The notes: a model not told the origin generated them from the sequence alone. 64,000 bases of DNA from Clostridiales bacterium (GCA_031263155.1 JAISGK010000051.1:1-64000), one strand, 5' to 3'; positions 26,701 to 35,272 are shown, numbered from the stretch's first letter. Numbers and translations: made by a program.

Positions 26701-27258
26701 CGTTTCCAGTTTCTCAAGTCGCAGCGCGAAGATATTCTTGCGGCGCATGAGAAGCTTAATGCCGTGATAGCAGACTTGACGGAACTGATGACGCGACGCT
26801 TTCGAGAGCAATTTGAGATCATATCTACCAGTTTTAATATTGTTTTTGGCGAGATGTTTGTAGGCGGCACAGCCAAACTGATTCTTGACGACGAGGGAGA
26901 CATTTTGGAAACGGGCATAGAGATTGTAGCTCAACCGCCGGGAAAAAATTTGCAAAGTATGTCTCTGCTGTCAGGAGGGGAGCGCGCGCTCACCGCCGCC
27001 GCGCTGCTGTTCGCCATATTGCGCGTAAAGCCCTCTCCCTTTTGTATTCTGGATGAGATAGAGGCGGCGCTGGATGAGGCTAACGTGGCCCGCTTTGCGG
27101 ACTATATACGCCGGGTATCGGCCAGTACGCAATTTATTTTAATAACCCACCGCAAGGGCACGATGTACGCCGCAGATGTACTATACGGCGTTACCATGCA
27201 AGAGGTAGGAGTGTCAAAGCTCATATCTGTTAAGCTGGATGAGGAGATAGGAGCCTGA
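23701..27258 (+). CDS. smc: Chromosome segregation protein SMC
   Basis: An 1185-residue SMC, full length. Start set at ATG 23701 (MYLKSLILTGFKSF), as in other SMCs; codons from 23689 are in frame. Walker A GPNGSGKSN near residue 32, two long coiled coils, a hinge around 510-660 (LPGAVGAVGELI, TGGSISGGRGG) and the C-terminal head with signature LSGGERALTAAALL and Walker B FCILDEIEAALDEAN. It forms the condensin ring with ScpA and ScpB. scpB follows at 27369; scpA is not in the window. Confidence 0.97.
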   Translation: MYLKSLILTGFKSFPEKIRLEFVPGVTAVVGPNGSGKSNISDAVRWVLGEQSARSLRGSKMEDVIFAGTEHRRSLGFTEVSIVLDNADRTIDSDYTDIVVTRRMYRSGEGEYKLNGETCRLKDIHELFMDTGIGREGYSIIGQGKIDEILSARGEDRRNIFEEAAGIVKYKSRKQEASNRLEREKVNLRRVEDIIEELSGRVELLAEQAEKAKKYLDLREQLKIVTINSFMIQADAGKAGISEFGENIRVLSAQLDSEQARQNHLSDTRQRLGEEIAEAEGSLALYNNDKDLLNHEAEDISIGIRVTEEHIKNMLADERRLANEISDHVHHAEELKTELAAQQVQECEWKEELFERMEQLTASQKEFDDFSASLRESDKAYEEINSALMEFVRQSAEVKGQINRLEDSIEMSGERRGLLEDELRICTTDIEAKTTEFDKAQEALTDTNSRLEFLLKRIKTLESNRDKLQEEVERLGVLASSKAKKLNEAESRLKALSELDKDFEGYKRGVRAVLKNREHLPGAVGAVGELITMKKEHEVAIATALGSSVQDIVTLTEKDALAAIEFLKKNNEGLATFLPLNAVTPRAVNKDKRNIFAESGILGLAKDLVTYDKKLENVFAYLLGGMIVATDAKTALAMFRKYKTVPIVTLEGEMFHTGGSISGGRGGNGKSDILSRTREMRELKERVCAFTAESGKIDKELDEIKQRIKAEAERVVSLRGEWQSLLMDKSNKANIASSLQAAIAELLKKQANIQAEVDIHLARENDALARIEPLRAALAGLDSKIEEAHRQRGQYQSNMSEERDMRDGFARSLTDLKVLISGLEQRIINTVDNVKKLERDIIKSAAEKERCERGIVLSLAEREGKQRAIQSREEALAKVKERALGLLDSILALTGKLDSLRTKQTELESRLRQVSETINQLNGNIAMLNVKKEHLESENRRLYDEIWDEYRVTPQTAREIKKLDMTASQLKRDERRLKQEITETGDVNVGAIDEYKATNERFQFLKSQREDILAAHEKLNAVIADLTELMTRRFREQFEIISTSFNIVFGEMFVGGTAKLILDDEGDILETGIEIVAQPPGKNLQSMSLLSGGERALTAAALLFAILRVKPSPFCILDEIEAALDEANVARFADYIRRVSASTQFILITHRKGTMYAADVLYGVTMQEVGVSKLISVKLDEEIGA

Positions 27259-27312
27259 GCGGGGAGGGGAGCGGTGTGCCAGGGGGACGTACCTGATATT
27301 TTTCAGCAACGG

Positions 27313-27352
27313 GACGCTGTAGGCAGCGTCCCATACTGGTGAACAGTAACCC
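27313..27352. repeat. Intergenic hairpin and dispersed repeat between smc and scpB
   Basis: GGGACGCT (27313-27320) and AGCGTCCC (27326-27333) pair around a 5-base loop, followed by ACTGGTGAACAGTAAC (27337-27352), which also occurs near 13778. It reads as a copy of a small repeat family inserted in the smc-scpB gap, and could attenuate transcription between the two genes. Confidence 0.55.
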
Positions 27353-27368
27353 GCAAAGGAGAATAAAC

Positions 27369-27929
27369 GTGACAAACGACGCGCTGATACTGGAAGCGAT
27401 GTTGTTCGCGAGCGGCGCTCCCGTACCCGCCGCGATGCTGTCTATGGCGATGGGGCTTTCTGTTAAGGTTGTGCGCGAGCTGTTGCAAAGCATGGCGCAA
27501 ACCTATCAGCTGGAGCGACGCGGATTTTCGCTCATTGGCGTTAACGACGCCTATCAACTCCGCACCAATTCCATATACTACGATGACATAAAAAAACTGG
27601 TGGCGGCTCCGGTACGCAGAAGCCTTACTCAATCCGCGCTGGAAACCCTGTCAATTATCGCTTATAAACAGCCCGTTACCCGATTGGAGATAGAGGAAAT
27701 CCGTGGCGTTAACGCCGATCACGCCGTTAATCGACTGCTGGAGTATAATTTGATCACCGAAGTAGGCAGACTGGATGGTCCCGGGCGGCCTCTATTATTT
27801 GGCACTACAGATGAGTTTTTGCGATATTTTGGTATGAGTGTCATAAACGAACTGCCCAGGCTGGAAGAGCTTTCGGATACGAGCGTGCCTACAAAAACCG
27901 ACGAGGCGGAGCAAATGCCCATAGAATAG
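27369..27929 (+). CDS. scpB: Segregation and condensation protein B
   Basis: A 186-residue protein starting at GTG 27369 behind AAAGGAG. The two winged-helix domains of ScpB are visible; ALETLSIIAYKQPVTRLEIEEIRG and GRPLLFGTTDEFLRYFG are family hallmarks. ScpB dimers bind the ScpA kleisin that closes the SMC ring. It is 110 bases after smc with a repeat in the gap. The absence of scpA beside scpB is unusual for Bacillota. Confidence 0.95.
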   Translation: MTNDALILEAMLFASGAPVPAAMLSMAMGLSVKVVRELLQSMAQTYQLERRGFSLIGVNDAYQLRTNSIYYDDIKKLVAAPVRRSLTQSALETLSIIAYKQPVTRLEIEEIRGVNADHAVNRLLEYNLITEVGRLDGPGRPLLFGTTDEFLRYFGMSVINELPRLEELSDTSVPTKTDEAEQMPIE

Positions 27930-27990
27930 TCAGCGGTTTTTTAGAGTTTTTTTGCGAACACACACAGAATTTCGCAGAAATATCCAACCA

Positions 27991-28019
27991 TTGACAACAG
28001 ACTTTCTATCTTGTAAGAT
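27991..28019 (+). promoter_or_regulatory. Promoter of the glutamate synthase operon
   Basis: TTGACA (27991-27996), 17-base spacer, TAAGAT (28014-28019). The leader contains a perfect tandem repeat ATAGAAACGGA at 28041-28051 and 28052-28062, directly before the SD. Confidence 0.7.
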
Positions 28020-28078
28020 TGCTGTATTGACGATATATACATAGAAACGGAATAGAAACGGAACGGAGGATGACATAA

Positions 28079-29197
28079 ATGGTAAAGCTGAAACCGATGT
28101 CGGAGGGTATGGTACGTATTCCATCCGGCTGCGCTATTTCGGGTATGTTTTCAAGAAATGGCAAGAGGTTTTCTGGCGAAGACATCATTAAATCCATAGA
28201 GATTATGCACGATCGAAGCAACGGGCTTGGGGGAGGGTTTGCGGCCTACGGTATTTACCCCGAATTTAAAGAATACTATGCCTTTCACATTTTCTTTGAC
28301 GACATAGAAGCGCAGCGCCGTTGCGAAGCGTTCCTTGACAAGCATTTTGAAATCGCTCATTCCAGTGAAATACCTACCCGCCATGTCGCGAACATCACCG
28401 AGCAGCCGCTTATATGGCGGTATTTTGTATTGCCGTTCACGTCTCATTATATAAGCAAAATGGATGAGCGAGAGTATGTGGCTCAATGCGTTTTTACCAT
28501 TAACTCTGACTACAAAGGCTGTTTCGTGTTTAGTAGCGGAAAAAACCTCGGCGTATTTAAAGGTGTGGGCTATCCGGAAGACATAGCGCGTTTTTATATG
28601 CTCGAAGACTATTATGGGTACTGCTTCACTGCGCACGGGCGATACCCCACTAATACCCCCGGCTGGTGGGGCGGGGCACACCCTTTTTCCCTGTTGGATT
28701 ACACAGTAATTCACAACGGCGAGATATCGTCGTATGATGCCAACCGCCGCGCAATCGAAATGTATGGTTATAAATGCGCCCTGCTAACCGACACGGAGGT
28801 CATAGCCTACATCATAGACTATCTTCACCGCAAAAAAGGGCTCACAATGCAAGAAAGCGCGTGGGTTATCGCGGCGCCGTTTTGGCAGACCATCGAACGT
28901 ATGCCTGAGCAAGACAGGGCGTTACATCAATACCTGCGAATGGCGTTTAGCGCGCTGCTAATAAATGGCCCGTTTTCTATCATCGTCGGATTTGAGAATG
29001 GCATAATGGCGCTTAATGATCGACTGAAACTGCGAAGCATGGTTGTGGGCGAAAAGGACGATATGGTCTACATTGCCAGCGAAGAATCCGCCATACGTAT
29101 CATAGCGCCCGTGCTGGACAAGATATACGCGCCCATGGGCGGCGAGCCATTTATCGCGACGCTGAATGGAACGGAGGATGGATATGGGAGTATATGA
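28079..29197 (+). CDS. Glutamate synthase, glutaminase-domain subunit (GltB domain 1 type)
   Basis: A 372-residue class II glutamine amidotransferase (COG0067). The catalytic Cys would lie in PSGCAISGMF near residue 20, so N-terminal processing or an internal-Cys variant is implied. GYCFTAHGRYPTNTPGWWGGAHPF, DYTVIHNGEISSYDANRR and the LLTDTEVIAYIIDYL region match the glutaminase domain. In this split ('archaeal-type') glutamate synthase, ammonia released from glutamine passes to the FMN domain encoded next. ATG 28079 follows CGGAGGATGAC. The end overlaps the next gene. Confidence 0.88.
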   Translation: MVKLKPMSEGMVRIPSGCAISGMFSRNGKRFSGEDIIKSIEIMHDRSNGLGGGFAAYGIYPEFKEYYAFHIFFDDIEAQRRCEAFLDKHFEIAHSSEIPTRHVANITEQPLIWRYFVLPFTSHYISKMDEREYVAQCVFTINSDYKGCFVFSSGKNLGVFKGVGYPEDIARFYMLEDYYGYCFTAHGRYPTNTPGWWGGAHPFSLLDYTVIHNGEISSYDANRRAIEMYGYKCALLTDTEVIAYIIDYLHRKKGLTMQESAWVIAAPFWQTIERMPEQDRALHQYLRMAFSALLINGPFSIIVGFENGIMALNDRLKLRSMVVGEKDDMVYIASEESAIRIIAPVLDKIYAPMGGEPFIATLNGTEDGYGSI

Positions 29198-30695
29198 CTT
29201 TTTTCCCGAATACGAGGTTGTGCGTAACGATACGACATGCGTTAACTGCCGTGTATGCGAACGCCAGTGCGCCAACGGCGTTCATTCGTACCATCCCGAA
29301 ATCACTCCCGCTCGTCTGCTTGCGGACAGCACACAGTGCGTGGACTGCCAGCGCTGCGTTCTCCTGTGCCCTACCAAGAGTTTGAAAATTGTCCAATCCA
29401 ACAATACATACAAATTAAATAACAATTGGACAAAAAAAGAGATTAACGAGATCATAACACAGGCGAGCACGGGTGGCGTGTTGCTCTCCAGCATGGGCAA
29501 TCCGGAGCCGTATCCCATATATTTTGACAAGATCACAATCAACGCGTCGCAAGTCACCAACCCATCCATCGATCCTCTGCGCGAGCCTATGGAAACACGC
29601 GTCTATTTGGGCTCCAAGCCCGAAAAGCTGACACGTGGGCCTGACGGCAAGTTGCAAAGCAACCTTGGCCCTCACCTTGCCCTTGCCATGCCTATGCTTT
29701 TTTCGGCCATGAGTTATGGGTCGATTAGCTATAACGCCCACGAATCCTTGGCGCGCGCTTCGGAAGAGCTGGGTATATTTTATAACACCGGTGAAGGCGG
29801 GCTGCACGAGAATTTTTATAGATACGGAAAAAATACCATAGTGCAAGTAGCTTCCGGGCGGTTCGGCGTTCATAAAGATTATCTGTACGCCGGCGCGGCT
29901 ATAGAGATAAAAATGGGGCAGGGTGCGAAACCGGGTATTGGCGGTCACTTACCGGGCAAAAAGATTGTAGACGACATTTCACGCACACGTATGACACCCG
30001 AGGGTTCTGACGCGATCTCCCCCGCGCCCCATCACGATATATATTCCATAGAAGATTTGAGTCAACTGGTTTATTCTCTAAAAGAAACCACGGCCTACAC
30101 CAAGCCCGTTATCGTAAAGATAGCGGCGGTACACAACGTGGCCGCCATCGCCAGCGGCATAGCCCGTAGTGGGGCGGATATTATAGCCCTGGACGGCTTC
30201 CGGGGCGGCACCGGCGCGGCCCCTACCCGAATACGCGACAACGTGGGCATCCCGATAGAGCTCGCGCTTGCTGCGGTCGATACGCGCCTGCGGCAAGAGG
30301 GTATACGTGAGCGGGTGGGCATTATCGCGGGCGGCGGCATACGCTCTTCCGCCGATATAGTAAAAGCCGTCGCACTGGGCGCGGACGCGGTGTATCTGGG
30401 CACGGCCGCGCTGCTTGCGCTGGGCTGCCATTTGTGCCGCGCGTGCCAAACGGGTAAATGTAACTGGGGCATAGCGACACAGGAGCCTGACCTTGTTAAA
30501 CGCCTTAATCCAAATGTGGGCTACAAACGGCTCGTTAATCTTATGCGCGCCTGGCAGCACGAGATAATGGAGATTATGGGCGGTATGGGTATTAACTCTA
30601 TTGAGAGCCTCAAGGGCAACCGCCTTATGTTACGCGGCGTGGGGCTTAATGAGACCGAGCTGGGCGTGCTGGGCTTAAAGCACGCGGGAGAGTGA
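29184..30695 (+). CDS. Glutamate synthase, FMN-binding synthase subunit (GltB domain 2 type)
   Basis: A 503-residue subunit; ATG 29184 lies six bases after CGGAGG and inside the end of the previous gene. An N-terminal two-cluster ferredoxin module (CVNCRVCERQC and CVDCQRCVLLCP) precedes the TIM barrel. FMN- and substrate-site motifs follow: PMLFSAMSYGSIS, GEGGLHENFY, GQGAKPGIGGHLPG, IALDGFRGGTGAAPT, IIAGGGIRSSADIVKA. GCHLCRACQTGKCNWGIAT is the 3Fe-4S site. It converts 2-oxoglutarate and ammonia to glutamate using electrons from the Fe-S and FAD partner proteins downstream. Confidence 0.93.
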   Translation: MGVYDFFPEYEVVRNDTTCVNCRVCERQCANGVHSYHPEITPARLLADSTQCVDCQRCVLLCPTKSLKIVQSNNTYKLNNNWTKKEINEIITQASTGGVLLSSMGNPEPYPIYFDKITINASQVTNPSIDPLREPMETRVYLGSKPEKLTRGPDGKLQSNLGPHLALAMPMLFSAMSYGSISYNAHESLARASEELGIFYNTGEGGLHENFYRYGKNTIVQVASGRFGVHKDYLYAGAAIEIKMGQGAKPGIGGHLPGKKIVDDISRTRMTPEGSDAISPAPHHDIYSIEDLSQLVYSLKETTAYTKPVIVKIAAVHNVAAIASGIARSGADIIALDGFRGGTGAAPTRIRDNVGIPIELALAAVDTRLRQEGIRERVGIIAGGGIRSSADIVKAVALGADAVYLGTAALLALGCHLCRACQTGKCNWGIATQEPDLVKRLNPNVGYKRLVNLMRAWQHEIMEIMGGMGINSIESLKGNRLMLRGVGLNETELGVLGLKHAGE

Positions 30696-30696
30696 T

Positions 30697-31152
30697 ATGC
30701 GGCGAATATATGTAAATGAAGAATGGTGCCTTGGCTGCCACCTGTGTGAATATTACTGCGCGTTTGCGCAAACGGGCGGCGCAAGCATGGCGCTCGCGCT
30801 GAAAGATAAGCAAATAAACCCGCGTATCCACATTGAGGACGCCGAGAAGTACGATTCCAAGGGCGCGGAGGTCCACTTCGCCGTGTCCTGCCGCCATTGC
30901 GTGGAACCCTATTGCGTAAAAGGCTGCATAACGGGCGCGTTGTCGATAAAAGATGGCGTTATCCAGATCGATCAGGAAAAATGCATAGGCTGTTACACCT
31001 GCGTGCTGTCTTGCCCTTATGGCTGCGTTGCGCCTGCCGACGACGGCAAGGTAATGCAGAAGTGCGAGCTATGCCTTAACACGACCTCTGGCGAGCCGCA
31101 GTGCGCAAAAAATTGCCCTAACGCGGCGATAGTGTATGAGGACAGGGGGTAA
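30697..31152 (+). CDS. 4Fe-4S ferredoxin, HycB-like, of the glutamate synthase cluster
   Basis: A 151-residue iron-sulphur protein with four cysteine groups: CLGCHLCEYYC, CRHCVEPYCVKGC, CIGCYTCVLSCPYGC and CELCLNTT...CAKNCP, enough for up to four 4Fe-4S clusters. Its ATG follows the previous stop by one base. It probably carries electrons between the FAD oxidoreductase encoded next and the FMN synthase subunit. Confidence 0.9.
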   Translation: MRRIYVNEEWCLGCHLCEYYCAFAQTGGASMALALKDKQINPRIHIEDAEKYDSKGAEVHFAVSCRHCVEPYCVKGCITGALSIKDGVIQIDQEKCIGCYTCVLSCPYGCVAPADDGKVMQKCELCLNTTSGEPQCAKNCPNAAIVYEDRG

Positions 31153-31157
31153 GGGTT

Positions 31158-32396
31158 ATGTATGTCATAATAGGAAACAGCGCCGCCGCAATCGGCGCGG
31201 TAGAGGGTATTCGCCAAATGGATGAGTCCTCGCAAATAGTGATCGTATCGGACGAGCCGCACCATACCTATTCGCGCCCGCTGATCTCGTACCTGCTGTT
31301 GGGCAAAACGAACGAGCAGCTGATGAAATACCGGCCCGATACATTTTATGAGAATAATAACGTAACATTGCTTGCGCCGCACAGGGTTACAGCCATCGAT
31401 CCCACTGAAAAAACGATCAGCCTTTCCTCTGAAAGCAAGATCAACTATGATAAACTGCTTGTGGCGGCGGGTTCTTCCCCGTTTGTGCCGCCTATGACCG
31501 GGTTGGATACAGTCGAAAAGAAGTTCTCTTTCATGAGTTTAGACGACGCGAGGGCGCTGGAGCGGGCAGTAGACGATCAATCGCGGGTGCTGATCATTGG
31601 CGCGGGCTTAATAGGCCTTAAATGCGCCGAGGGCATTTTGGGGCGCGTTAGATCCGTTGCCGTAGTCGATCTCACCGACAGAATACTCTCCAGCATTTTG
31701 GATGAAAAAGGCGCGGCAATAGTGCGGCGTCACCTGGAAAGTAAGGGCGTATCGTTTAAGCTGGGCACAAGCGTGGATAATTTCGAGGTTAATCGCGCCG
31801 CGCTCAAGAACGGTGAGCACGTTGAATTCGACGCGCTTGTTCTGGCGGTAGGCGTTAAACCCAACACAGGTTTAGTCAAAGCTCTGGAGAAAGATAAACC
31901 GCTGGTAAATCGCGGTATTATCACCGATACCAAAATGCGAACGGGAATAAATGATATCTTTGCGGCGGGAGACTGCGCGGAGAGTTTTGATATATCCCTC
32001 GAGGCCAATCGTGTGCTCGCGGTGTTGCCCAACGCCTACATGCAGGGTGAAACGGCGGGTATTAACATGGCTGGCGGCAACGCGGAATTTAATAAGGCCA
32101 TGCCGCTTAACGCCATTGGTTTTTTTGGGTGTCATGTGTTAACGGCAGGGTCATATGTGGGCGACAAGATCGAACGTAGCGAGGGAGAGACGTACAGGTT
32201 ATTCTTCGCGCAAGATAACCTGCTTAAGGGTTTCATGCTGATAAACTCCCCCAATCGCGCGGGGATATATACAAGCCTTATACGCGAAAAGACCCCGCTG
32301 GACAATATAGCTCAAATGATATTTGATGACCCGTCACTGGCCGCCTTTTCCAGGGCGGAACGCAAATCCATGCTTGGGGTGGTGCGCTATGCGTGA
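31158..32396 (+). CDS. NAD(P)/FAD-dependent oxidoreductase of the glutamate synthase cluster
   Basis: A 412-residue flavoprotein of the pyridine-nucleotide disulphide oxidoreductase family (COG0446). FAD site IIGNSAAAIGAVEGI at the N-terminus, NAD(P) site VLIIGAGLIGLKCAEG near 143, and the second FAD motif DIFAAGDCAE near 270. A separate C-terminal domain follows, as in rubredoxin/ferredoxin reductases. It takes the place of the usual small subunit GltD as the electron entry point, assuming the five-gene cluster works as a unit. Start ATG 31158 after GGGGGTAAGG. Confidence 0.9.
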   Translation: MYVIIGNSAAAIGAVEGIRQMDESSQIVIVSDEPHHTYSRPLISYLLLGKTNEQLMKYRPDTFYENNNVTLLAPHRVTAIDPTEKTISLSSESKINYDKLLVAAGSSPFVPPMTGLDTVEKKFSFMSLDDARALERAVDDQSRVLIIGAGLIGLKCAEGILGRVRSVAVVDLTDRILSSILDEKGAAIVRRHLESKGVSFKLGTSVDNFEVNRAALKNGEHVEFDALVLAVGVKPNTGLVKALEKDKPLVNRGIITDTKMRTGINDIFAAGDCAESFDISLEANRVLAVLPNAYMQGETAGINMAGGNAEFNKAMPLNAIGFFGCHVLTAGSYVGDKIERSEGETYRLFFAQDNLLKGFMLINSPNRAGIYTSLIREKTPLDNIAQMIFDDPSLAAFSRAERKSMLGVVRYA

Positions 32397-33141
32397 TGTT
32401 TCGCCAACGGCGGATGTGCTCTCTATCAGCGCCGAAGGGCTTTCATTTAAAGAGCTCAACGACAAATTACGCGCGACAAACGCGACTGAAATAGTTATAA
32501 ATAATGCGGCGGGGCAAAGGTATATCGCCGCCGGAGCGGAGGGAAGGCGGCTTACCATTAACGGCACGCCCGGCAATGCCCTGGCCGCCTATATGGACGG
32601 CGCGGAAATTATTGTTAACGGCAACGCGCAAGACGCGGTTGGCGACACGATGAATGATGGGCGGGTAATAGTTCACGGCAGCGCGGGCGACGCTCTAGGC
32701 TACGGTATGCGCGGGGGCTTAATCTGCGTTAAGGGGTGTTCGGGTTATCGCACAGGTATTCACATGAAGCAATATCAGGACAAAAGCCCTGTGATCGTCA
32801 TTGGCGAGAGTTGCGGAAGCTTTTTGGGCGAATACATGGCCGGCGGCACTATAGTGGTATTGGGAATCGGGCTGCGGGGGCAAGCGCCTGTGGGCAACTT
32901 TACCGGTACAGGGATGCACGGCGGCGAGATCTACATTCGTTCAGACGAAGAGCCCAAAAATTTGCCCGCGCAAGTGAGCATAGACACGGCGAGTAATCTT
33001 GACGATATACGGGGGCATGTGCGAGCATTCGCGCAATTATTCGGTTGCGACGCCGATGAACTGCTGAGTGGCAACTTTTTCGTTTTGCGCCCCAACGCGA
33101 AAAATCCATACCACTCGCTATACACTCAATATTTGAGATAG
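32389..33141 (+). CDS. Glutamate synthase GXGXG-domain subunit (GltB domain 3 type)
   Basis: A 250-residue protein from ATG 32389, overlapping the previous stop by 8 bases. Repeated right-handed beta-helix units (NGTPGNALAAYMDG, NGNAQDAVGDTMNDG, HGSAGDALGYGMRGG, SGYRTGIHMK, GESCGSFLGEYMAGG) are the GXGXG domain, which in ordinary glutamate synthase is the C-terminal domain of the large subunit. The C-terminus (VRAFAQLFGCDADELLS) links it to the other subunits. Last structural gene of the glutamate synthase set. Confidence 0.92.
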   Translation: MRDVSPTADVLSISAEGLSFKELNDKLRATNATEIVINNAAGQRYIAAGAEGRRLTINGTPGNALAAYMDGAEIIVNGNAQDAVGDTMNDGRVIVHGSAGDALGYGMRGGLICVKGCSGYRTGIHMKQYQDKSPVIVIGESCGSFLGEYMAGGTIVVLGIGLRGQAPVGNFTGTGMHGGEIYIRSDEEPKNLPAQVSIDTASNLDDIRGHVRAFAQLFGCDADELLSGNFFVLRPNAKNPYHSLYTQYLR

Positions 33142-33171
33142 CGCATGTAAATTAAGCCTTCAGGAGGGGGG

Positions 33172-33747
33172 ATTTTTATCCAAAGCGCGTTAATTGTCTC
33201 CAGCTCCGAAAACGCGACCGCTTTCATACAAGAAACGTTGAAAGCCGCCGGCGTCCATGAAATGACAGTTGTGTCCAGCTGCGCCGACGCGAGAAAAAAG
33301 GCGGTAGGTGAATATTACGACGTGACCATTGTTAACAGCCCGCTTAGGGACGAGTCGGGCGAGTCGATGTGCGCGGCGTTCGCTAAAGACATGTCGCAGG
33401 TGATAATCATTGTAAAGCGTGATATATATGACGAGGTTTCGTCGCACATGGAACGCGTTGGGGTTATCACCGTGCCAAAACCCATAGATCGCCAACTGTT
33501 CAGAGCCGCAGTGAAAATGGCGAAGGCTGCTGACACCAAAGTGCGGCGGTTAAAATCAGAAAATACCAAGCTCATGCAGCGTATAGAAGATATGCGCGTC
33601 ATTAACCGCGCGAAATTGTTGTTGGTCACTACACTGGCAATGTCAGAAAGCGAGGCGCATAAATATATAGAAAAACAGGCGATGGATACTCGCAAACAAA
33701 GGCGCGATATAGCAGAGGGGATTTTGCGGACATATGAAATCAGATAA
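33172..33747 (+). CDS. ANTAR-domain response regulator (NasT/AmiR-like), probable ATT start
   Basis: 191 residues if started at ATT 33172. The receiver-like domain requires the codons before TTG 33238: ALIVSSSENATAFIQETL matches the first strand and helix of clostridial ANTAR regulators. SD AGGAGG (33162-33167) is followed by ATT (33172) and ATC (33178), with no ATG/GTG/TTG in that stretch. The C-terminal ANTAR domain (INRAKLLLVTTLAMSESEAH, RRDIAEGIL) binds paired-hairpin RNA and prevents termination. The receiver has lost part of the usual acidic pocket. Linked to glutamate synthase and purF, it probably controls nitrogen genes by antitermination. Confidence 0.8.
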   Translation: MFIQSALIVSSSENATAFIQETLKAAGVHEMTVVSSCADARKKAVGEYYDVTIVNSPLRDESGESMCAAFAKDMSQVIIIVKRDIYDEVSSHMERVGVITVPKPIDRQLFRAAVKMAKAADTKVRRLKSENTKLMQRIEDMRVINRAKLLLVTTLAMSESEAHKYIEKQAMDTRKQRRDIAEGILRTYEIR

Positions 33748-35272
33748 TGAAGTCGAATGTTGCGGATCCAAAGATAATGTAACGACAAATTTCCATGCGC
33801 TTGATAAGTCCGTAACACAAACAGGTTTGGCGCTTTACGAAGATTGCCAAACCCGTAAACCGCGTGAATACTGCGCGTTGTTCGGTGTAAGCCTAAAACC
33901 GGACGCCCCAAACCCCGAGTCCGCCGGTGTTACATACAACGGGCTTTTGGCGTTGCAGCACAGGGGGCAGGAGGCGGCGGGTATAGCTGTACTTCATGGC
34001 AATGGCCTATACTGCCAAAAAGGTATGGGCCTGGTGAGCGAGGTGTTTGGCGGCGATAAACTGCGGCGCTTCCCCTCCAGCCGTACCGCCATCGGCCACA
34101 CGCGATACAGCACCACAGGCAGCAACACATGGGAAAATGGTCAGCCCTTTGTCACAGAATACCTCACGGGCAGAATAGCTACGGCTCACAATGGCAACAT
34201 CACCAACGCCATATACTTGCGCGAAAAACTTTTGTCTCTTGGTCTAAACTTCACCGCCACGTCAGACAGCGAGGTCATTTCATCCCTTATCGCGTACTAT
34301 ACCATGAAGATAGGATCCATTTTGGACGGTATAAAATACGCGTGCGATATGTTACGGGGCGCGTTTTGCCTTGTGCTTATCACAGGCGACAATCAGGTGA
34401 TTGCCCTGCGCGATCCTACGGGTTTTCGCCCGTTGTGCTTAGGAAAAAACGAGCATGGCGTGGCCGTCGCCAGCGAAAGTTGCGCGCTTGACAGCTGCGG
34501 CTATTCTTTTGTGCGTGATGTGAAGCCTGGCGAGGTAGTAGTTCTAAACAATGGCAAGATTGTTCACGAGGAGATTATTTTGCGCAACAACGACCGCGAC
34601 GCTGGCCTGTGCATTTTTGAATACGTATATTTCGCGCGGCCAGACAGCGTTATCGACGGGCTGTCTGTCTATGAGGCGCGTTACAACATGGGCAAGATAT
34701 TGAGTGAAGAATACCCCGTAGACGCCGAGGCCGTCTGCGGTGTGCCGGACAGCGGACTTGAGGCGGCCATAGGTTACTCCGCCGCCAGCGGCATACCCCT
34801 TGTGCCAGGGTTCGCCAAGAATCGCTATATAGGCCGCAGTTTTATATACCCCGTACAATCCCAGCGCGAAAACGCGGTCAACCTTAAGCTTAATCCATTG
34901 TCGGCAAATGTAGCCGGCAAAAGGGTTGTACTGGTAGATGATTCTATAGTTCGCGGAACTACCAGCGGCAATCTTGTACGCGCGCTGAAACGCGCCGGAG
35001 CAACCGAGGTGCATTTTCGCGTGTCGTCGCCTCCATTTCTGTTTACATGCCACTACGGCACCGATATTGATGATGAAAAAAACCTGATAGCCAATAATAT
35101 GAGCTTGTGCGATATATGCAAGCAGATAGGCGCCGATAGCCTGGGGTATATAAGCATAGAGGGGCTAAAGCGCGCGTGCGCTTCCTCACGGCTCAATTTC
35201 TGCGCAAAATGTTTTTCTGGCGAACGCGACATTGTAAGAGGGCATAAGGACGATTTGGAGGTTAAACAATGA
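33734..35272 (+). CDS. purF: Amidophosphoribosyltransferase
   Basis: 512 residues; the first step of purine synthesis (glutamine + PRPP to phosphoribosylamine). The catalytic Cys is Cys47 in EYCALFG, so the chain must be cut after a 46-residue leader, longer than the usual propeptide. GHTRYSTTG, AHNGN and the SDSEVI region belong to the glutaminase half; VVLVDDSIVRGTT binds PRPP. CDICKQIG and FCAKCFSGE supply cysteines of the Fe-S type seen in Bacillus PurF. ATG 33734 overlaps the ANTAR gene by 14 bases. The 3' end overlaps dapF (ATGA). Confidence 0.95.
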   Translation: MKSDNEVECCGSKDNVTTNFHALDKSVTQTGLALYEDCQTRKPREYCALFGVSLKPDAPNPESAGVTYNGLLALQHRGQEAAGIAVLHGNGLYCQKGMGLVSEVFGGDKLRRFPSSRTAIGHTRYSTTGSNTWENGQPFVTEYLTGRIATAHNGNITNAIYLREKLLSLGLNFTATSDSEVISSLIAYYTMKIGSILDGIKYACDMLRGAFCLVLITGDNQVIALRDPTGFRPLCLGKNEHGVAVASESCALDSCGYSFVRDVKPGEVVVLNNGKIVHEEIILRNNDRDAGLCIFEYVYFARPDSVIDGLSVYEARYNMGKILSEEYPVDAEAVCGVPDSGLEAAIGYSAASGIPLVPGFAKNRYIGRSFIYPVQSQRENAVNLKLNPLSANVAGKRVVLVDDSIVRGTTSGNLVRALKRAGATEVHFRVSSPPFLFTCHYGTDIDDEKNLIANNMSLCDICKQIGADSLGYISIEGLKRACASSRLNFCAKCFSGERDIVRGHKDDLEVKQ

